Source: Thermodesulfovibrionales bacterium (lineage in GTDB: Bacteria > Nitrospirota > Thermodesulfovibrionia > Thermodesulfovibrionales > CALJEL01). From it: a DNA stretch of 46,890 nucleotides. How positions within the stretch are numbered: position 1 is the stretch's first letter; every line of letters begins with the position of its first letter. Of the stretch, positions 17,492 through 26,257 are shown in pieces. A program made the position numbers and the translations under genes. The notes below the pieces were generated by a model. It saw only the letters and a list, made by a program, of their open reading frames with translations, was not told the origin of the DNA and did not search any database. The stretch spans positions 1-46,890 of the forward strand of contig JAOACK010000010.1 in the NCBI GenBank assembly GCA_026417875.1. The letters are read 5' to 3'.

Positions 17492-19009
17492 CTATCTGAT
17501 AAGAACAGGCATACCAAGAAATGGCCATATTGTAAGTATGGCTAATGCAAGAACAATGATCAAGATTGCACTCGCCGGAATTCCATAACCAAAAAATTGC
17601 CCGGTAGTAAACTGTCTGGACTCATAGGCTATAGCATTTGGTGCAGCACCAATCAGGAGTAAAAAAGGCATTCCAGCCGTAACGAGTGATGCGTATAAAA
17701 CTACTTCTGGTGAAACTCCAAGATATTTAGCTATAACAAGAGAAACAGGTAAAGAAATAGCAATTGCAGCAACATTCATTATAAAATTCGTCATTATCAG
17801 AACAAAAGTTGCAATGCTCAGGACAAAGACAAGCCAGTGCGCCTTTTGAAACATTGCAAGCCACTTAACAGCCATCCACTGTGCAGCACCTGTCTTCCAT
17901 AAACAGAAACCTATGCTCATGGCACCGCTGAAAAGTAGAATGATATTCCATGGTATCTCTTCAAGCTCCTTAACAGTAAGTACCCTGAATAGAAAGAATA
18001 ATAGAGTTGATACAAGCATTATGGCTGATCTGTCCTGTGCCTTTAATGCAGGAATTACAGATTGTAGGGACATGGTGATAACCACACCAGCCACACAAAA
18101 GATAACAAATTTCTCATCCCTGCTGAGAGGACCGAGCTGTTTTGAGAGCTGCCTGACTTTATCTCTTAAACCAGGTATCATCTTTTTTTCAGGTCTTGAG
18201 AAAAACATCAACATCGCCCAAATGAGGAAAACCATTGTCCATCCTATAGGAAACATATATTTTGTAAGTTCAAAAAAGCTTATATCAGTACCTGTGAATT
18301 CCTTAAACATACCTGCTGCAGCTGGTGCTCGGGCAGAACCCAGGATTGTTACAATACTGCCCGCACCGGCGGCATAAGCCATACCTATAAAGAGAGAGCG
18401 GCCGAATTTTGTGGGCTTATCTCCTTCTCCATAAAGGGCATTAATAGCCAGCAGTATAGGAAATACTGTTGCTGCTGCAGCGGTATGAGCCATAAAGTGG
18501 GCAAGCCCTGCTGTTACCACAAGGGCACCTAATAAAATCATGCTTGTTTTTTCACCTACTATTTCTAGCATCTTGTAAGCGAGCCTCTTTGTAAGACCTG
18601 TCTTCGTAAATGCCAGACCCACTACAACAGAACCGAATATAAACATAACCGAGGGGTCCATAAAATCCCTGAAGGCCTCTTTTGCAGGACGGATGCCGAA
18701 CAATGCCTGAAAAACACCAATCGCAATAGATGTTACTCCAATTGGTACAACCTCAAAGACCCACCATATACCTGCCATCAAAAAAAGTGCAATTGCTCCT
18801 TTTCCCTCTTTTGTGAGTGGAAATACCTTTCCAGTAGGATCCACTGCATCCTTCAAGGGAGGCATAAAATAGACTGTAAAAAAAATTCCAAGTCCCAGAA
18901 GAATATAAAAGACCCTCTTCCAGTCGAAAGGTATTCGTGGAGATACCAGAGATATCTCTTTAGGCTGTTCTGGTAAGCCTTCAGCAGTCTTAATATCCTT
19001 TTCTGTCAT
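17492..19009 (-). CDS. DASS/SLC13 family anion transporter
   Basis: Divalent anion:sodium symporter family protein, 505 residues, with an N-terminal cytoplasmic stretch of about 30 residues and about 11 membrane segments. Family features seen are WWVFEVVPIGVTSI near the first third, the re-entrant loop regions LAHFMAHTAAAATVFPILLAI and TNFIMNVAAIAISLPVSLVIA, and LLIGAAPNAIAYESRQFTTGQFFGYGIPA near the end. Members carry dicarboxylates, citrate or sulfate; which one is not visible. It is preceded by a CBS gene nine bases upstream in the gntR operon. Confidence 0.9.
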   Translation of the reverse strand: MTEKDIKTAEGLPEQPKEISLVSPRIPFDWKRVFYILLGLGIFFTVYFMPPLKDAVDPTGKVFPLTKEGKGAIALFLMAGIWWVFEVVPIGVTSIAIGVFQALFGIRPAKEAFRDFMDPSVMFIFGSVVVGLAFTKTGLTKRLAYKMLEIVGEKTSMILLGALVVTAGLAHFMAHTAAAATVFPILLAINALYGEGDKPTKFGRSLFIGMAYAAGAGSIVTILGSARAPAAAGMFKEFTGTDISFFELTKYMFPIGWTMVFLIWAMLMFFSRPEKKMIPGLRDKVRQLSKQLGPLSRDEKFVIFCVAGVVITMSLQSVIPALKAQDRSAIMLVSTLLFFLFRVLTVKELEEIPWNIILLFSGAMSIGFCLWKTGAAQWMAVKWLAMFQKAHWLVFVLSIATFVLIMTNFIMNVAAIAISLPVSLVIAKYLGVSPEVVLYASLVTAGMPFLLLIGAAPNAIAYESRQFTTGQFFGYGIPASAILIIVLALAILTIWPFLGMPVLIR

Positions 19010-19018
19010 AGATCCTCC

Positions 19019-19540
19019 TTATTGCTGGCTTAAAATTTCACTGCACAGTTCGTTAAATACTTCAATTATTCTCACAACGCCAATTAACTTTTTCTTATTT
19101 TCAAGAACGGGCAGCAGTATTAGATCATGATGGAGCATGAGATAAGCTGCCTTGGTAACAGGATCACCAGGCTCAATATAAAATTTTGCCTGAGACATTA
19201 TTTCACTTACAGGCTTTTCTGCCAATTTTTTAGTCTCTGTGGTGAAAAGACTATCCCAGATAACAGATAGGTCTACCTCTAATTCTTCGTGAACCTGAGC
19301 CTTGATTACAGGCTTTAAAAATTTAGGCTCCAGTCCTTTAAGGATATCAATGTGTGTAACAGTTCCAACAAGGTTATATTTTTCATCAAACACAAGAATG
19401 ACAATCGGTCTGATGCACTTACTACTTTCAAGAATCGCCTTTTTTATAACCTCTATAGCCTGTCTTATTGAGAACCAGTATGGAATGTGCGGAAACTCAA
19501 AGACATCCAGCATGATATCCTTTACTGTTTTACGTGCCAT
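19019..19540 (-). CDS. CBS-pair protein of the DASS operon
   Basis: CBS-pair protein of 173 residues, paralogous to 16933-17391 but with an extra charged segment at about 70-100. First CBS: DIMLDVFEFPHIPYWFSIRQA...LVFDEKYNLVGTVTHIDIL. Second: VSEIMSQAKFYIEPGDPVTKAAYLML...LLPVLENKKKLIGVVRIIEVF. It starts after AGGAGG, 12 bases after gntR and 9 bases before the transporter. Probably gates or reports on the transporter through AMP/ATP binding. Confidence 0.87.
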   Translation of the reverse strand: MARKTVKDIMLDVFEFPHIPYWFSIRQAIEVIKKAILESSKCIRPIVILVFDEKYNLVGTVTHIDILKGLEPKFLKPVIKAQVHEELEVDLSVIWDSLFTTETKKLAEKPVSEIMSQAKFYIEPGDPVTKAAYLMLHHDLILLPVLENKKKLIGVVRIIEVFNELCSEILSQQ

Positions 19541-19552
19541 AAATCCTCCTTT

Positions 19553-20290
19553 TTATTTTCTCTCCAGCTCTATAAAGAGTTTAAATCTATCCGGTCTTTT
19601 AATGGAGCGTGTATATTTTATCTTTTTTTGGGCTGAATAAAAAAATTGTTCCAGAAGCAGTGCTGCAGAGCCCTCTGGAAGTCCCAGAAGTCTGCCTTCC
19701 TCCTCATTTAGATAGGTAATACCTATGTAATCCTGGACACTTGTAATCTTTATACCGCATCTTTTTTCAAGAATCTCAATCAGGGAATTTGTTTCAAGGT
19801 TTTCAACAAGAGGCAAATGGCATATATGGTATGGAATATAAGTCTCCTGTAATAGAACGGGCTCATTATCAACAAGTCTCAACCTCTTTATATAAATAAT
19901 GTGTTTGTCTTCAGGGATATCAAGTTTAATATCAAGGTCTTCTACAGGCATGATAACAGTCTGCGCCAGAACTTTTGTAGAGAAACTTATTCCAGCCTCA
20001 AGCATAAGCTCCTTGAAACTTGTTGCCATTACTAAACCTTCAGGAATGATTCTTTTACAGACAAAGGTGCCTTTACCCTGCTGACGCCTCAGATAACCCT
20101 GTCTGACAAGTTCGGCTACTGCCAGTCTAACAGTTGCCTTGCTTACATTGTATATCTTACATAGCTCTTCCTCAGTTGGAATCTGAGAATCAACAGGCCA
20201 CTCTCCACTTTCTATTTTTTCAAGCATTATCTCATAGAGCTGGAGATATAGCTTTTGTGGATTTTCCCTATCTATGACTACTTTTGACAT
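19553..20290 (-). CDS. GntR-family regulator, HutC type with UTRA domain
   Basis: Transcription factor of 245 residues. Winged helix at about 8-78 (LYLQLYEIMLEKIESGEWP, IPTEEELCKIYNVSKATVRLAVAELVRQGYLRR, GKGTFV), followed by a UTRA effector domain at about 95-240 that ends in FYSAQKKIKYTRSIKRPDRFKL, typical for ligand-binding HutC relatives. It heads the operon of the CBS and DASS genes and faces the PEP-synthase-like gene. The start has no Shine-Dalgarno sequence. A perfect consensus promoter lies upstream. It probably controls both directions in response to the transported anion or a metabolite. Confidence 0.9.
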   Translation of the reverse strand: MSKVVIDRENPQKLYLQLYEIMLEKIESGEWPVDSQIPTEEELCKIYNVSKATVRLAVAELVRQGYLRRQQGKGTFVCKRIIPEGLVMATSFKELMLEAGISFSTKVLAQTVIMPVEDLDIKLDIPEDKHIIYIKRLRLVDNEPVLLQETYIPYHICHLPLVENLETNSLIEILEKRCGIKITSVQDYIGITYLNEEEGRLLGLPEGSAALLLEQFFYSAQKKIKYTRSIKRPDRFKLFIELERK

Positions 20291-20300
20291 AATATAATAT

Positions 20301-20310
20301 CATTATAATG
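20301..20310. promoter_or_regulatory. Palindrome CATTATAATG, candidate GntR operator
   Basis: A perfect 10-base palindrome lies just downstream of the predicted gntR transcript start and 11 bases before its start codon. A second one, ATAATATTAT, is at 20326-20335 over the gntR -10. The region is very AT-rich, so chance is possible. Confidence 0.35.
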
Positions 20311-20322
20311 AATTTTTAAATA

Positions 20323-20351
20323 ATTATAATATTATTCTTTTTATTTGTCAA
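20323..20351 (-). promoter_or_regulatory. Consensus promoter of gntR operon
   Basis: On the minus strand TTGACA (20351-20346), a 17-base spacer and TATAAT (20328-20323) form a perfect sigma70-type promoter. Its -35 overlaps the -35 of the divergent promoter on the + strand. Confidence 0.75.
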
Positions 20352-20374
20352 GGCACTGTGTTTTATTTTATAAT
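20345..20374 (+). promoter_or_regulatory. Promoter of PEP-synthase-like gene, overlapping -35
   Basis: TTGTCA (20345-20350), 18 bases and TATAAT (20369-20374). The predicted start point falls on or beside the ATG at 20380, so the message may be leaderless. Confidence 0.6.
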
Positions 20375-20379
20375 TAACA

Positions 20380-22902
20380 ATGAATATCTTTAAAAAAACC
20401 CCTCATGAAGAACCTGAAGCATTATTTAAAAAGAAGTATTCTGCCTTTCAGAACCTTCTTAATAAAAATAATCAGGTCCTGGAGATAATGGCTGACATGG
20501 AGGAAAAACTATCAGGAGAATTTCTTTTTGACAGGCATTATATAGAAAGCAATATAAGTGCTCTCAAAGCAGGTGTTAAGGAGATAATTGATAATCTCAA
20601 TAATATATCAAAAAACAAATATACCGCCCTATACGATAGGTTCAATCACATAGTCCTCTCTATTGAAAAAGCTTTGAGCAGAAAAAAGGAGGTTCCTGTT
20701 GGTGACCTTGTTATACCCTTTGAGAGTATAGATAGAGAAATGCTCGATTTTGTTGGTGGCAAGAATGCAAATCTTGGAGAGATAAGAAATCGGCTCAAAA
20801 TGTCCACTCCTGCAGGCTTTGCAATAACTGCCTACGGATATAAAAGATTCATGGAGCATAACGGACTTGTTGAAAAGATAAAGAGAAGATTACCGGATTT
20901 ACAGATAGATAATATTGAGCAGCTTAACAGGATAAGCAGAGAGATACAGTATATGGTTATCAGTGCTGAAATTCCTGAAGATTTAGATATAGCCATAAGT
21001 GAAGCAATTGAAAAATTGAAAATTAAAAGACTTTTAACTTCCAACCTTGCTGTAAGAAGCAGTGCCCTGCATGAAGATGGTGATTTCAGTTTTGCAGGAC
21101 AGTATTCAACATTCTTAAATGTTCCACCTGAGTTAGTGAAAAGCAAATACAAGGAGGTAATGGCAAGCCTCTTCACTCCGCAAGCAATATTTTACTACAA
21201 GTCAAAGGGATTTGAGGAATATGAGATGATAATGTCAGTGGGTGTCATGACCATGGTTGATGCTATTACAGGCGGAGTAATGTATTCCAGAAATCCCAAT
21301 TCACCTCTTGATGACAATATCATAATCAGTGCCATAAGAGGACTCGGGAAATGCGCAGTTGAAGGAGTTGTTACACCAGATACTTATATTGTATCGAGAC
21401 CTCATCCCTACACAATAATAGAAAAAAGGATACCGGTGCAGGAGACCATGCTTATATGTAAACCAGATGGAGGACTGGAAGAGATCCTAGTTCCTGAAGA
21501 AATGCAAGGCAGGCCATGCCTGAGTGATGAACAGATTAAAGAACTTACAGATTATGCTGTAAAAATTGAAGAGCACTATAAATCTCCTCAGGACATAGAA
21601 TGGGCAATAGACAAAGAGGGAAGGATATATATTCTTCAGACCCGGCCATTAAGGGTTACGCAAAGAGGAGGTCACCAGCAGACAATTCCAAGAAAAATTA
21701 AAGGATACAATATACTCCTTGACAGAGGTGTAATAGCATGTAAAGGCATAGGTTACGGTAAGGCATTTGTTCTTAAAAAAGAAGAAGACCTCAAAGACTT
21801 TCCAGAAGGTGCTGTTCTTGTGGCAAGGCATACATCAACAAAATTTGTTACAGTAATGAACAGGGCAAGTGCCATAATCACTGATGTTGGAGGAATTACA
21901 GGCCATATGGCATCACTTGCTCGTGAATTCCAGGTGCCTGCAATTCTTGATACAGAGATAGCAACAGAAATTATTAAACAGGGTCAGGAAATAACAGTGG
22001 ATGCCTTTAACTGTAATGTCTATGAGGGTCGGGTAGAGGAATTACTCAGGTTCTCAAAAAGGCATGAGCCATTCAAAAATACAGAACTCTTTAAGACCCT
22101 GGAAAAGGCACTTAAATGGATTGTACCGCTGAACTTGGTTGATCCTGATGACCCGAATTTTAAACCCGAATTCTGCGAGACACTCCACGATATAACCCGT
22201 TTCTGCCATGAAGCAGGGATGAACGAGATGTTCAGAATTAAAGAGACACCCTCAGGACATTTCGGTGAAGCAAGGAGATTGTTAGCAGGAATACCTCTCA
22301 GTGTATCTCTGATTGATCTGGGTGGAGGAATAAAACAGGAAGAAAAGAGACTTTTACCCGAGCATATAATCTCTGTACCTTTTAATGCCTTTTTTAAGGG
22401 ACTTATCTCTATGAAATGGCCCGAACCAAAACCCTTTGATACAAAAGGTTTTTTAGCAATGATGGCGCACACAGCAACTATCCCCGAGCAGGAGCTTCGC
22501 AAGACAGGTGAAGCAAGCTTTGCCTTCATTTCTAAAGAATATATGAACTTCTCCCTCAGGCTGGGATATCATCTATCCACTGTTGAAGCCTATGCTGGTG
22601 AAAATATCAACGATAATTATATAAGATTTTTCTTTAAGGGTGGGGGTGCTGCCATGGATAGACGATTGAGAAGGATAAGGCTCATAACGGATATATTGAA
22701 GAGGCTTGATTTCAGAGTCAGGGTCATTGAAGATATAGTTGATGCAGTAATCACAAAATACAGACAGAAGGCAATTGAAGAAAGATTACAGATACTCGGA
22801 AAGCTTACAGTATATACCAAACAGCTTGATATGGTGATGTATAATGATGCTATTACTGACTTGTATATTGAAGAATTTGTAAATGAATATCTGAAAAATT
22901 GA
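20380..22902 (+). CDS. PEP-synthase-like protein lacking the PEP-binding barrel
   Basis: Protein of 840 residues. Residues 1-110 are a helical extension. Residues about 112-425 are the ATP-grasp, pyruvate/phosphate dikinase N-terminal domain (VGGKNANLGEI, STPAGFAIT, AVRSSALHEDG, MYSRNP, DIEWAID, QTRPL). Residues about 455-555 are the phosphohistidine swivel domain, with H509 in GGITGHMASLAREFQVPA. The last 275 residues do not show the TIM-barrel motifs of PpsA or PpdK and form an unfamiliar domain (FGEARRLLAGIPLSVSLIDL, TGEASFAFISKEYMNFSLRLGYH). So phosphotransfer to an unknown acceptor is possible, but pyruvate to PEP conversion is doubtful. An alternative start is ATG 20488 with GGAG before it. 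It shares a promoter region with gntR. Confidence 0.82.
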   Translation: MNIFKKTPHEEPEALFKKKYSAFQNLLNKNNQVLEIMADMEEKLSGEFLFDRHYIESNISALKAGVKEIIDNLNNISKNKYTALYDRFNHIVLSIEKALSRKKEVPVGDLVIPFESIDREMLDFVGGKNANLGEIRNRLKMSTPAGFAITAYGYKRFMEHNGLVEKIKRRLPDLQIDNIEQLNRISREIQYMVISAEIPEDLDIAISEAIEKLKIKRLLTSNLAVRSSALHEDGDFSFAGQYSTFLNVPPELVKSKYKEVMASLFTPQAIFYYKSKGFEEYEMIMSVGVMTMVDAITGGVMYSRNPNSPLDDNIIISAIRGLGKCAVEGVVTPDTYIVSRPHPYTIIEKRIPVQETMLICKPDGGLEEILVPEEMQGRPCLSDEQIKELTDYAVKIEEHYKSPQDIEWAIDKEGRIYILQTRPLRVTQRGGHQQTIPRKIKGYNILLDRGVIACKGIGYGKAFVLKKEEDLKDFPEGAVLVARHTSTKFVTVMNRASAIITDVGGITGHMASLAREFQVPAILDTEIATEIIKQGQEITVDAFNCNVYEGRVEELLRFSKRHEPFKNTELFKTLEKALKWIVPLNLVDPDDPNFKPEFCETLHDITRFCHEAGMNEMFRIKETPSGHFGEARRLLAGIPLSVSLIDLGGGIKQEEKRLLPEHIISVPFNAFFKGLISMKWPEPKPFDTKGFLAMMAHTATIPEQELRKTGEASFAFISKEYMNFSLRLGYHLSTVEAYAGENINDNYIRFFFKGGGAAMDRRLRRIRLITDILKRLDFRVRVIEDIVDAVITKYRQKAIEERLQILGKLTVYTKQLDMVMYNDAITDLYIEEFVNEYLKN

Positions 22903-22952
22903 AACCTTTAGACCTGCCTTACAATTGAGTTCTCAGATATTTAAGTCTTTTA

Positions 22953-23396
22953 TTAAACTTCACCCTCAGCTCTTTTAACTTTTAATTTCTCTATCTCTTC
23001 CTTCAAAAGCCTGTTTTCCCTTCTGAGCCTGAGCCATTTAATAGCTCTATCTATGGTGAAGAGTATATGTTCTTTACGAAAGGGCTTTGTTATAAAGTCA
23101 AAGGCGCCCTTTTGCATTGTTTCTTCTGCAGACTCCGTTGTTCCATAGGCTGTTATGATAATAACAGGAATGTCTTCATCAATTTTTTTAATCGATTCAA
23201 GAAGTTCTATACCATCAAGCCCTGGCATCTTCAGGTCGGCAATAACAAGGTCGTATCCTCCCCGCCCTGCTAATTCAAGTGCCTCTACTGGATTATTAGT
23301 AGTTATGATCTCATAAGGTGTCTTATCCCTGATTATCATACTCAGGAGCTTTAACATATCAGGTTCATCATCAACAGCCAGAATTCTTTCAGCCAT
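22953..23396 (-). CDS. Response regulator, receiver plus coiled tail
   Basis: Receiver domain of 147 residues with DDEPDML, phospho-acceptor Asp in LVIADLKMPGLDG, Thr in IIITAYG and Lys in ITKPFRKEH. After the receiver comes a charged helix (RLRRENRLLKEEIEKLKVK) like the linker of NtrC-type regulators, but the AAA+ and DNA-binding parts are absent. It lies 66 bases downstream of the histidine kinase and probably forms its partner. Output is likely by protein contact. Confidence 0.9.
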   Translation of the reverse strand: MAERILAVDDEPDMLKLLSMIIRDKTPYEIITTNNPVEALELAGRGGYDLVIADLKMPGLDGIELLESIKKIDEDIPVIIITAYGTTESAEETMQKGAFDFITKPFRKEHILFTIDRAIKWLRLRRENRLLKEEIEKLKVKRAEGEV

Positions 23397-23462
23397 TATT
23401 TCCTCCCTTTTTAATGTTTAAAGTAACTTGTGACAGGTTAATAAGCATAATTTATCCTGTTG

Positions 23463-25709
23463 CTATTTCTGCTGTTGAACTCCTGCTCCATTTATTGCAG
23501 GAAGTGTTATTATAAATGTTGTTCCTGGCTGTTCAGATTCCTCTTTAGTCTTTGTCTCAAAAGTGATGGTTCCTCCATGTTTTTTTACAATCCAGTATGA
23601 TACTGAAAGACCGAGACCTGTTCCCTCACCAACTTCCTTAGTAGTAAATAAGGGATCAAAGATTCTGGACCTGAACTTTTTATCTATTCCACATCCAGTA
23701 TCTGAAATTCTGATCTCTACATCACGGCCACGGTTTACTGTCCTTGTAGAAATGGTCAGGATTCCACCCCCCTTCATGGCATATACAGCATTGTTTATTA
23801 TATTCAAAAAGACCTGATGAAGTTCATCAGGGTCTCCTCTTACCTGCGGTAATGATTCCGCCATGTCTAAATTCAGCTTAATTTTATTAACGAGAAGGGT
23901 ATTGCCCGCCACTGAAAGCACCTCTTCAATATTCTTGTTAATATCAACATCTATCCTCTTCTGTCCTTCAGCACGGGCGAAACTCAAAAGGCTCTCTACA
24001 ACCTTTTTTGCCTTTAGCCCCTGCTTCTCGATTGTCTTTAAAATATCATAGAACTCAGAATCAGGAGGTGTCTTCTCTAAAAGCATATCAGTAAAGCCAA
24101 GAATAATTGCCAGTGGATTATTTATCTCGTGAGCAATTCCGGCAGAAAGGGTACCCATTGATGCCAGTTTCTCGGTGTGAAGCATCTGTTCCTGCATGGC
24201 TATTCTTTCGGTAATATCTCTTCCAATGGCAAGGACCTTATAAACATTGCCAGCTTCATCAAGAAGACCGCTGAAATTAATACTCAGCCAGTATATCTTA
24301 CCATCCATTACCAGATCAGTTGTAATCTGCTCTCGTATATTAGAGCTAAAAACTTGATTGCTCGCCTTCAGTAATAGCTGTGCCACTTCATGAGGAAAGA
24401 TATCATTGAGATGTCTGCCCGCTATATCCTTGAGTTCCTTTCTGAGAAAATTGCAGCCATAGTTATTCATATTAATCACTGTACCCTCTGGACTTATAGT
24501 AAAAATAATATCATCCGCCTGTTCAACAAGAGAGCGGTACTGATATTCCCTTTTTTTTAACTCACCGGTTTTTTCTGTAACCTCTCTTTCAAGAGAGCTC
24601 GACCATCTAAGTATCATGGCAATGATAAAAAGGCCACCAAAGATTACAGCCATTATAACTATCCCCTCCATAATGAACTGTCTCATCTGTATATCATGAA
24701 TCGCTCCTTCAACCTCGCTTATAGGAGCCACTACAGCAACAGACCAGATGTGATTGCCACCTTCATTCAGACGGATCGGAGCATAGGCAATAAGTTTCTT
24801 TATCTCACCCTGGGCTCCCCTGTGCCAGCCCGAGATATACCAGCTCGTGCCCTCCTTACCCTTCAGCATCATTTCTTTCTGTATCTCGTTGATCCTGGCA
24901 AAGGATATAGTTGGTTTTTTTTCCTTTCTTGCCTCAAAAGCGTTCTTTCCTATAAATTCTAATTCAGGATGATATAAAAAGGTACCTTTACTGTCTATAA
25001 CCCATGCATAACCTGTTTTTCCTGATCTGATCCCACTGGTTATCCTCTTAATGAGGTCAGTTACATCAATATTAAAAATCATTACCCCTGAAAAAAGATT
25101 TGTCGCAACCGGATGCTTTTCGTCAACAGAAACCTGCCACACCGGCACCATCATACTCATTGTCGGGCCAGTGTTCCTTTCGGGTATGGGGGGAAAAACT
25201 TCTGTTATTAAAATCCTGCCCATATTCTTTCTATCCCCTGCCCATTTTAAGTAATTCATATCTTCGGTTGAAGGACTTATTTTTCGATAGCCATCTCGAT
25301 TCACAAGATGGACCCTTTTGCCTCCCTTTTCTATATACCTTATCTCAAAGGCACCTTCCTCTTTAATACTTGAAAAGGCTATTGCCATCCTTTTATCTAT
25401 AAAGACCTTTTCAAAATATTGTATGGATGGAGAGAGGCTAAGCAGAAGAAGTTCTCTCTTAAGAGCATTAAGACTGTTTTCTATCTGGCTTGCTGCATGG
25501 CGGGCAAGGACTAACTGTTGCTGGTTAAAGTCATTTATTACTACCTCCCTTACCTTCTTTGCGGACATCCAGCCAAGGAGTAAAATAATACCGACCAGAA
25601 CAGGAACCGTTAAGGCTACTATCTTTTTGATATGTCTTAATTTAAAACTGAATAGATACCTGGCAGGGAAACCTTTAAATGCAGTTAAAAGAGAGCCTAC
25701 TATCTTCAC
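23463..25709 (-). CDS. Sensor histidine kinase: Cache, PAS, HisKA, HATPase
   Basis: Membrane kinase of 748 residues. TM1 is at about 29-49, a double-Cache extracytoplasmic domain at about 60-330 (GYAWVIDSKGTFLYHPE is the typical distal Cache strand pattern), TM2 at about 343-366, PAS at about 385-495, HisKA with the His in SAGIAHEINNPLAI, and HATPase with N-box VFLNIINNAVYAM, DTGCGID and GTGLGLS. The start codon is GTG with no Shine-Dalgarno; a TATAAT lies seven bases before it, so initiation may be leaderless. Cache ligands are usually small organic acids or amino acids, which fits the transporters nearby. Confidence 0.92.
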   Translation of the reverse strand: MKIVGSLLTAFKGFPARYLFSFKLRHIKKIVALTVPVLVGIILLLGWMSAKKVREVVINDFNQQQLVLARHAASQIENSLNALKRELLLLSLSPSIQYFEKVFIDKRMAIAFSSIKEEGAFEIRYIEKGGKRVHLVNRDGYRKISPSTEDMNYLKWAGDRKNMGRILITEVFPPIPERNTGPTMSMMVPVWQVSVDEKHPVATNLFSGVMIFNIDVTDLIKRITSGIRSGKTGYAWVIDSKGTFLYHPELEFIGKNAFEARKEKKPTISFARINEIQKEMMLKGKEGTSWYISGWHRGAQGEIKKLIAYAPIRLNEGGNHIWSVAVVAPISEVEGAIHDIQMRQFIMEGIVIMAVIFGGLFIIAMILRWSSSLEREVTEKTGELKKREYQYRSLVEQADDIIFTISPEGTVINMNNYGCNFLRKELKDIAGRHLNDIFPHEVAQLLLKASNQVFSSNIREQITTDLVMDGKIYWLSINFSGLLDEAGNVYKVLAIGRDITERIAMQEQMLHTEKLASMGTLSAGIAHEINNPLAIILGFTDMLLEKTPPDSEFYDILKTIEKQGLKAKKVVESLLSFARAEGQKRIDVDINKNIEEVLSVAGNTLLVNKIKLNLDMAESLPQVRGDPDELHQVFLNIINNAVYAMKGGGILTISTRTVNRGRDVEIRISDTGCGIDKKFRSRIFDPLFTTKEVGEGTGLGLSVSYWIVKKHGGTITFETKTKEESEQPGTTFIITLPAINGAGVQQQK

Positions 25710-25783
25710 ATTTTTATTATAACAATAAACAGTCCAGGTCGACGGTTATTAAAACTTTCAACATCTTTGTCTATACAGTCTAT

Positions 25784-26221
25784 TTATTCTGGAAGTTTAA
25801 CAACATATACAGAGCAGGGAGCATGCCTCACCACCTTTGATGCAACACTGCCAAGCTTGAATCTTGATGATTTACTAAGACCTCGGCTTCCAATGATTAT
25901 AAGGTCTATCTTCTCCTTTTCAGCATAATCTATTATGGCATCAGGGATTGACACGGAAGCAACTATATGCCTGCACGTGGCAATTATATCTTCAGCAGCT
26001 AAAATCCCGCATGCCTGCTGAACGATATATTCGCCTCGTTTTTCAAGGCTTTTTATTAACCTATCCCTTTCTGAAGCCGAAATTTCAAGGTCTATACCCT
26101 CTATATATGGAATAACATTAATAAGACATATATTTGCTCCCTTTGTCTTTGCATAATCTATCGCAATCTTAAGTGCCTCCTCAGAATATTTTGAACCATC
26201 AACAGGTACAAGTATTTTCAT
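25784..26221 (-). CDS. Universal stress protein UspA
   Basis: Single-domain universal stress protein, 145 residues. It shows ILVPVDGSKYSEEALKIA at the start and the ATP-binding motif IIGSRGLSKSSRFKLGSVASKVVRHAPCSVYVVK (G-2x-G-9x-G-S/T). It follows the membrane protein gene by 36 bases in the TauE/SafE unit, with GGAGG before its ATG. It likely senses ATP state and modulates a neighbour, but no partner is proven. Confidence 0.92.
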   Translation of the reverse strand: MKILVPVDGSKYSEEALKIAIDYAKTKGANICLINVIPYIEGIDLEISASERDRLIKSLEKRGEYIVQQACGILAAEDIIATCRHIVASVSIPDAIIDYAEKEKIDLIIIGSRGLSKSSRFKLGSVASKVVRHAPCSVYVVKLPE

Positions 26222-26257
26222 TTTTATCCTCCTTTATTTAAATTTCACCTTTTAATT

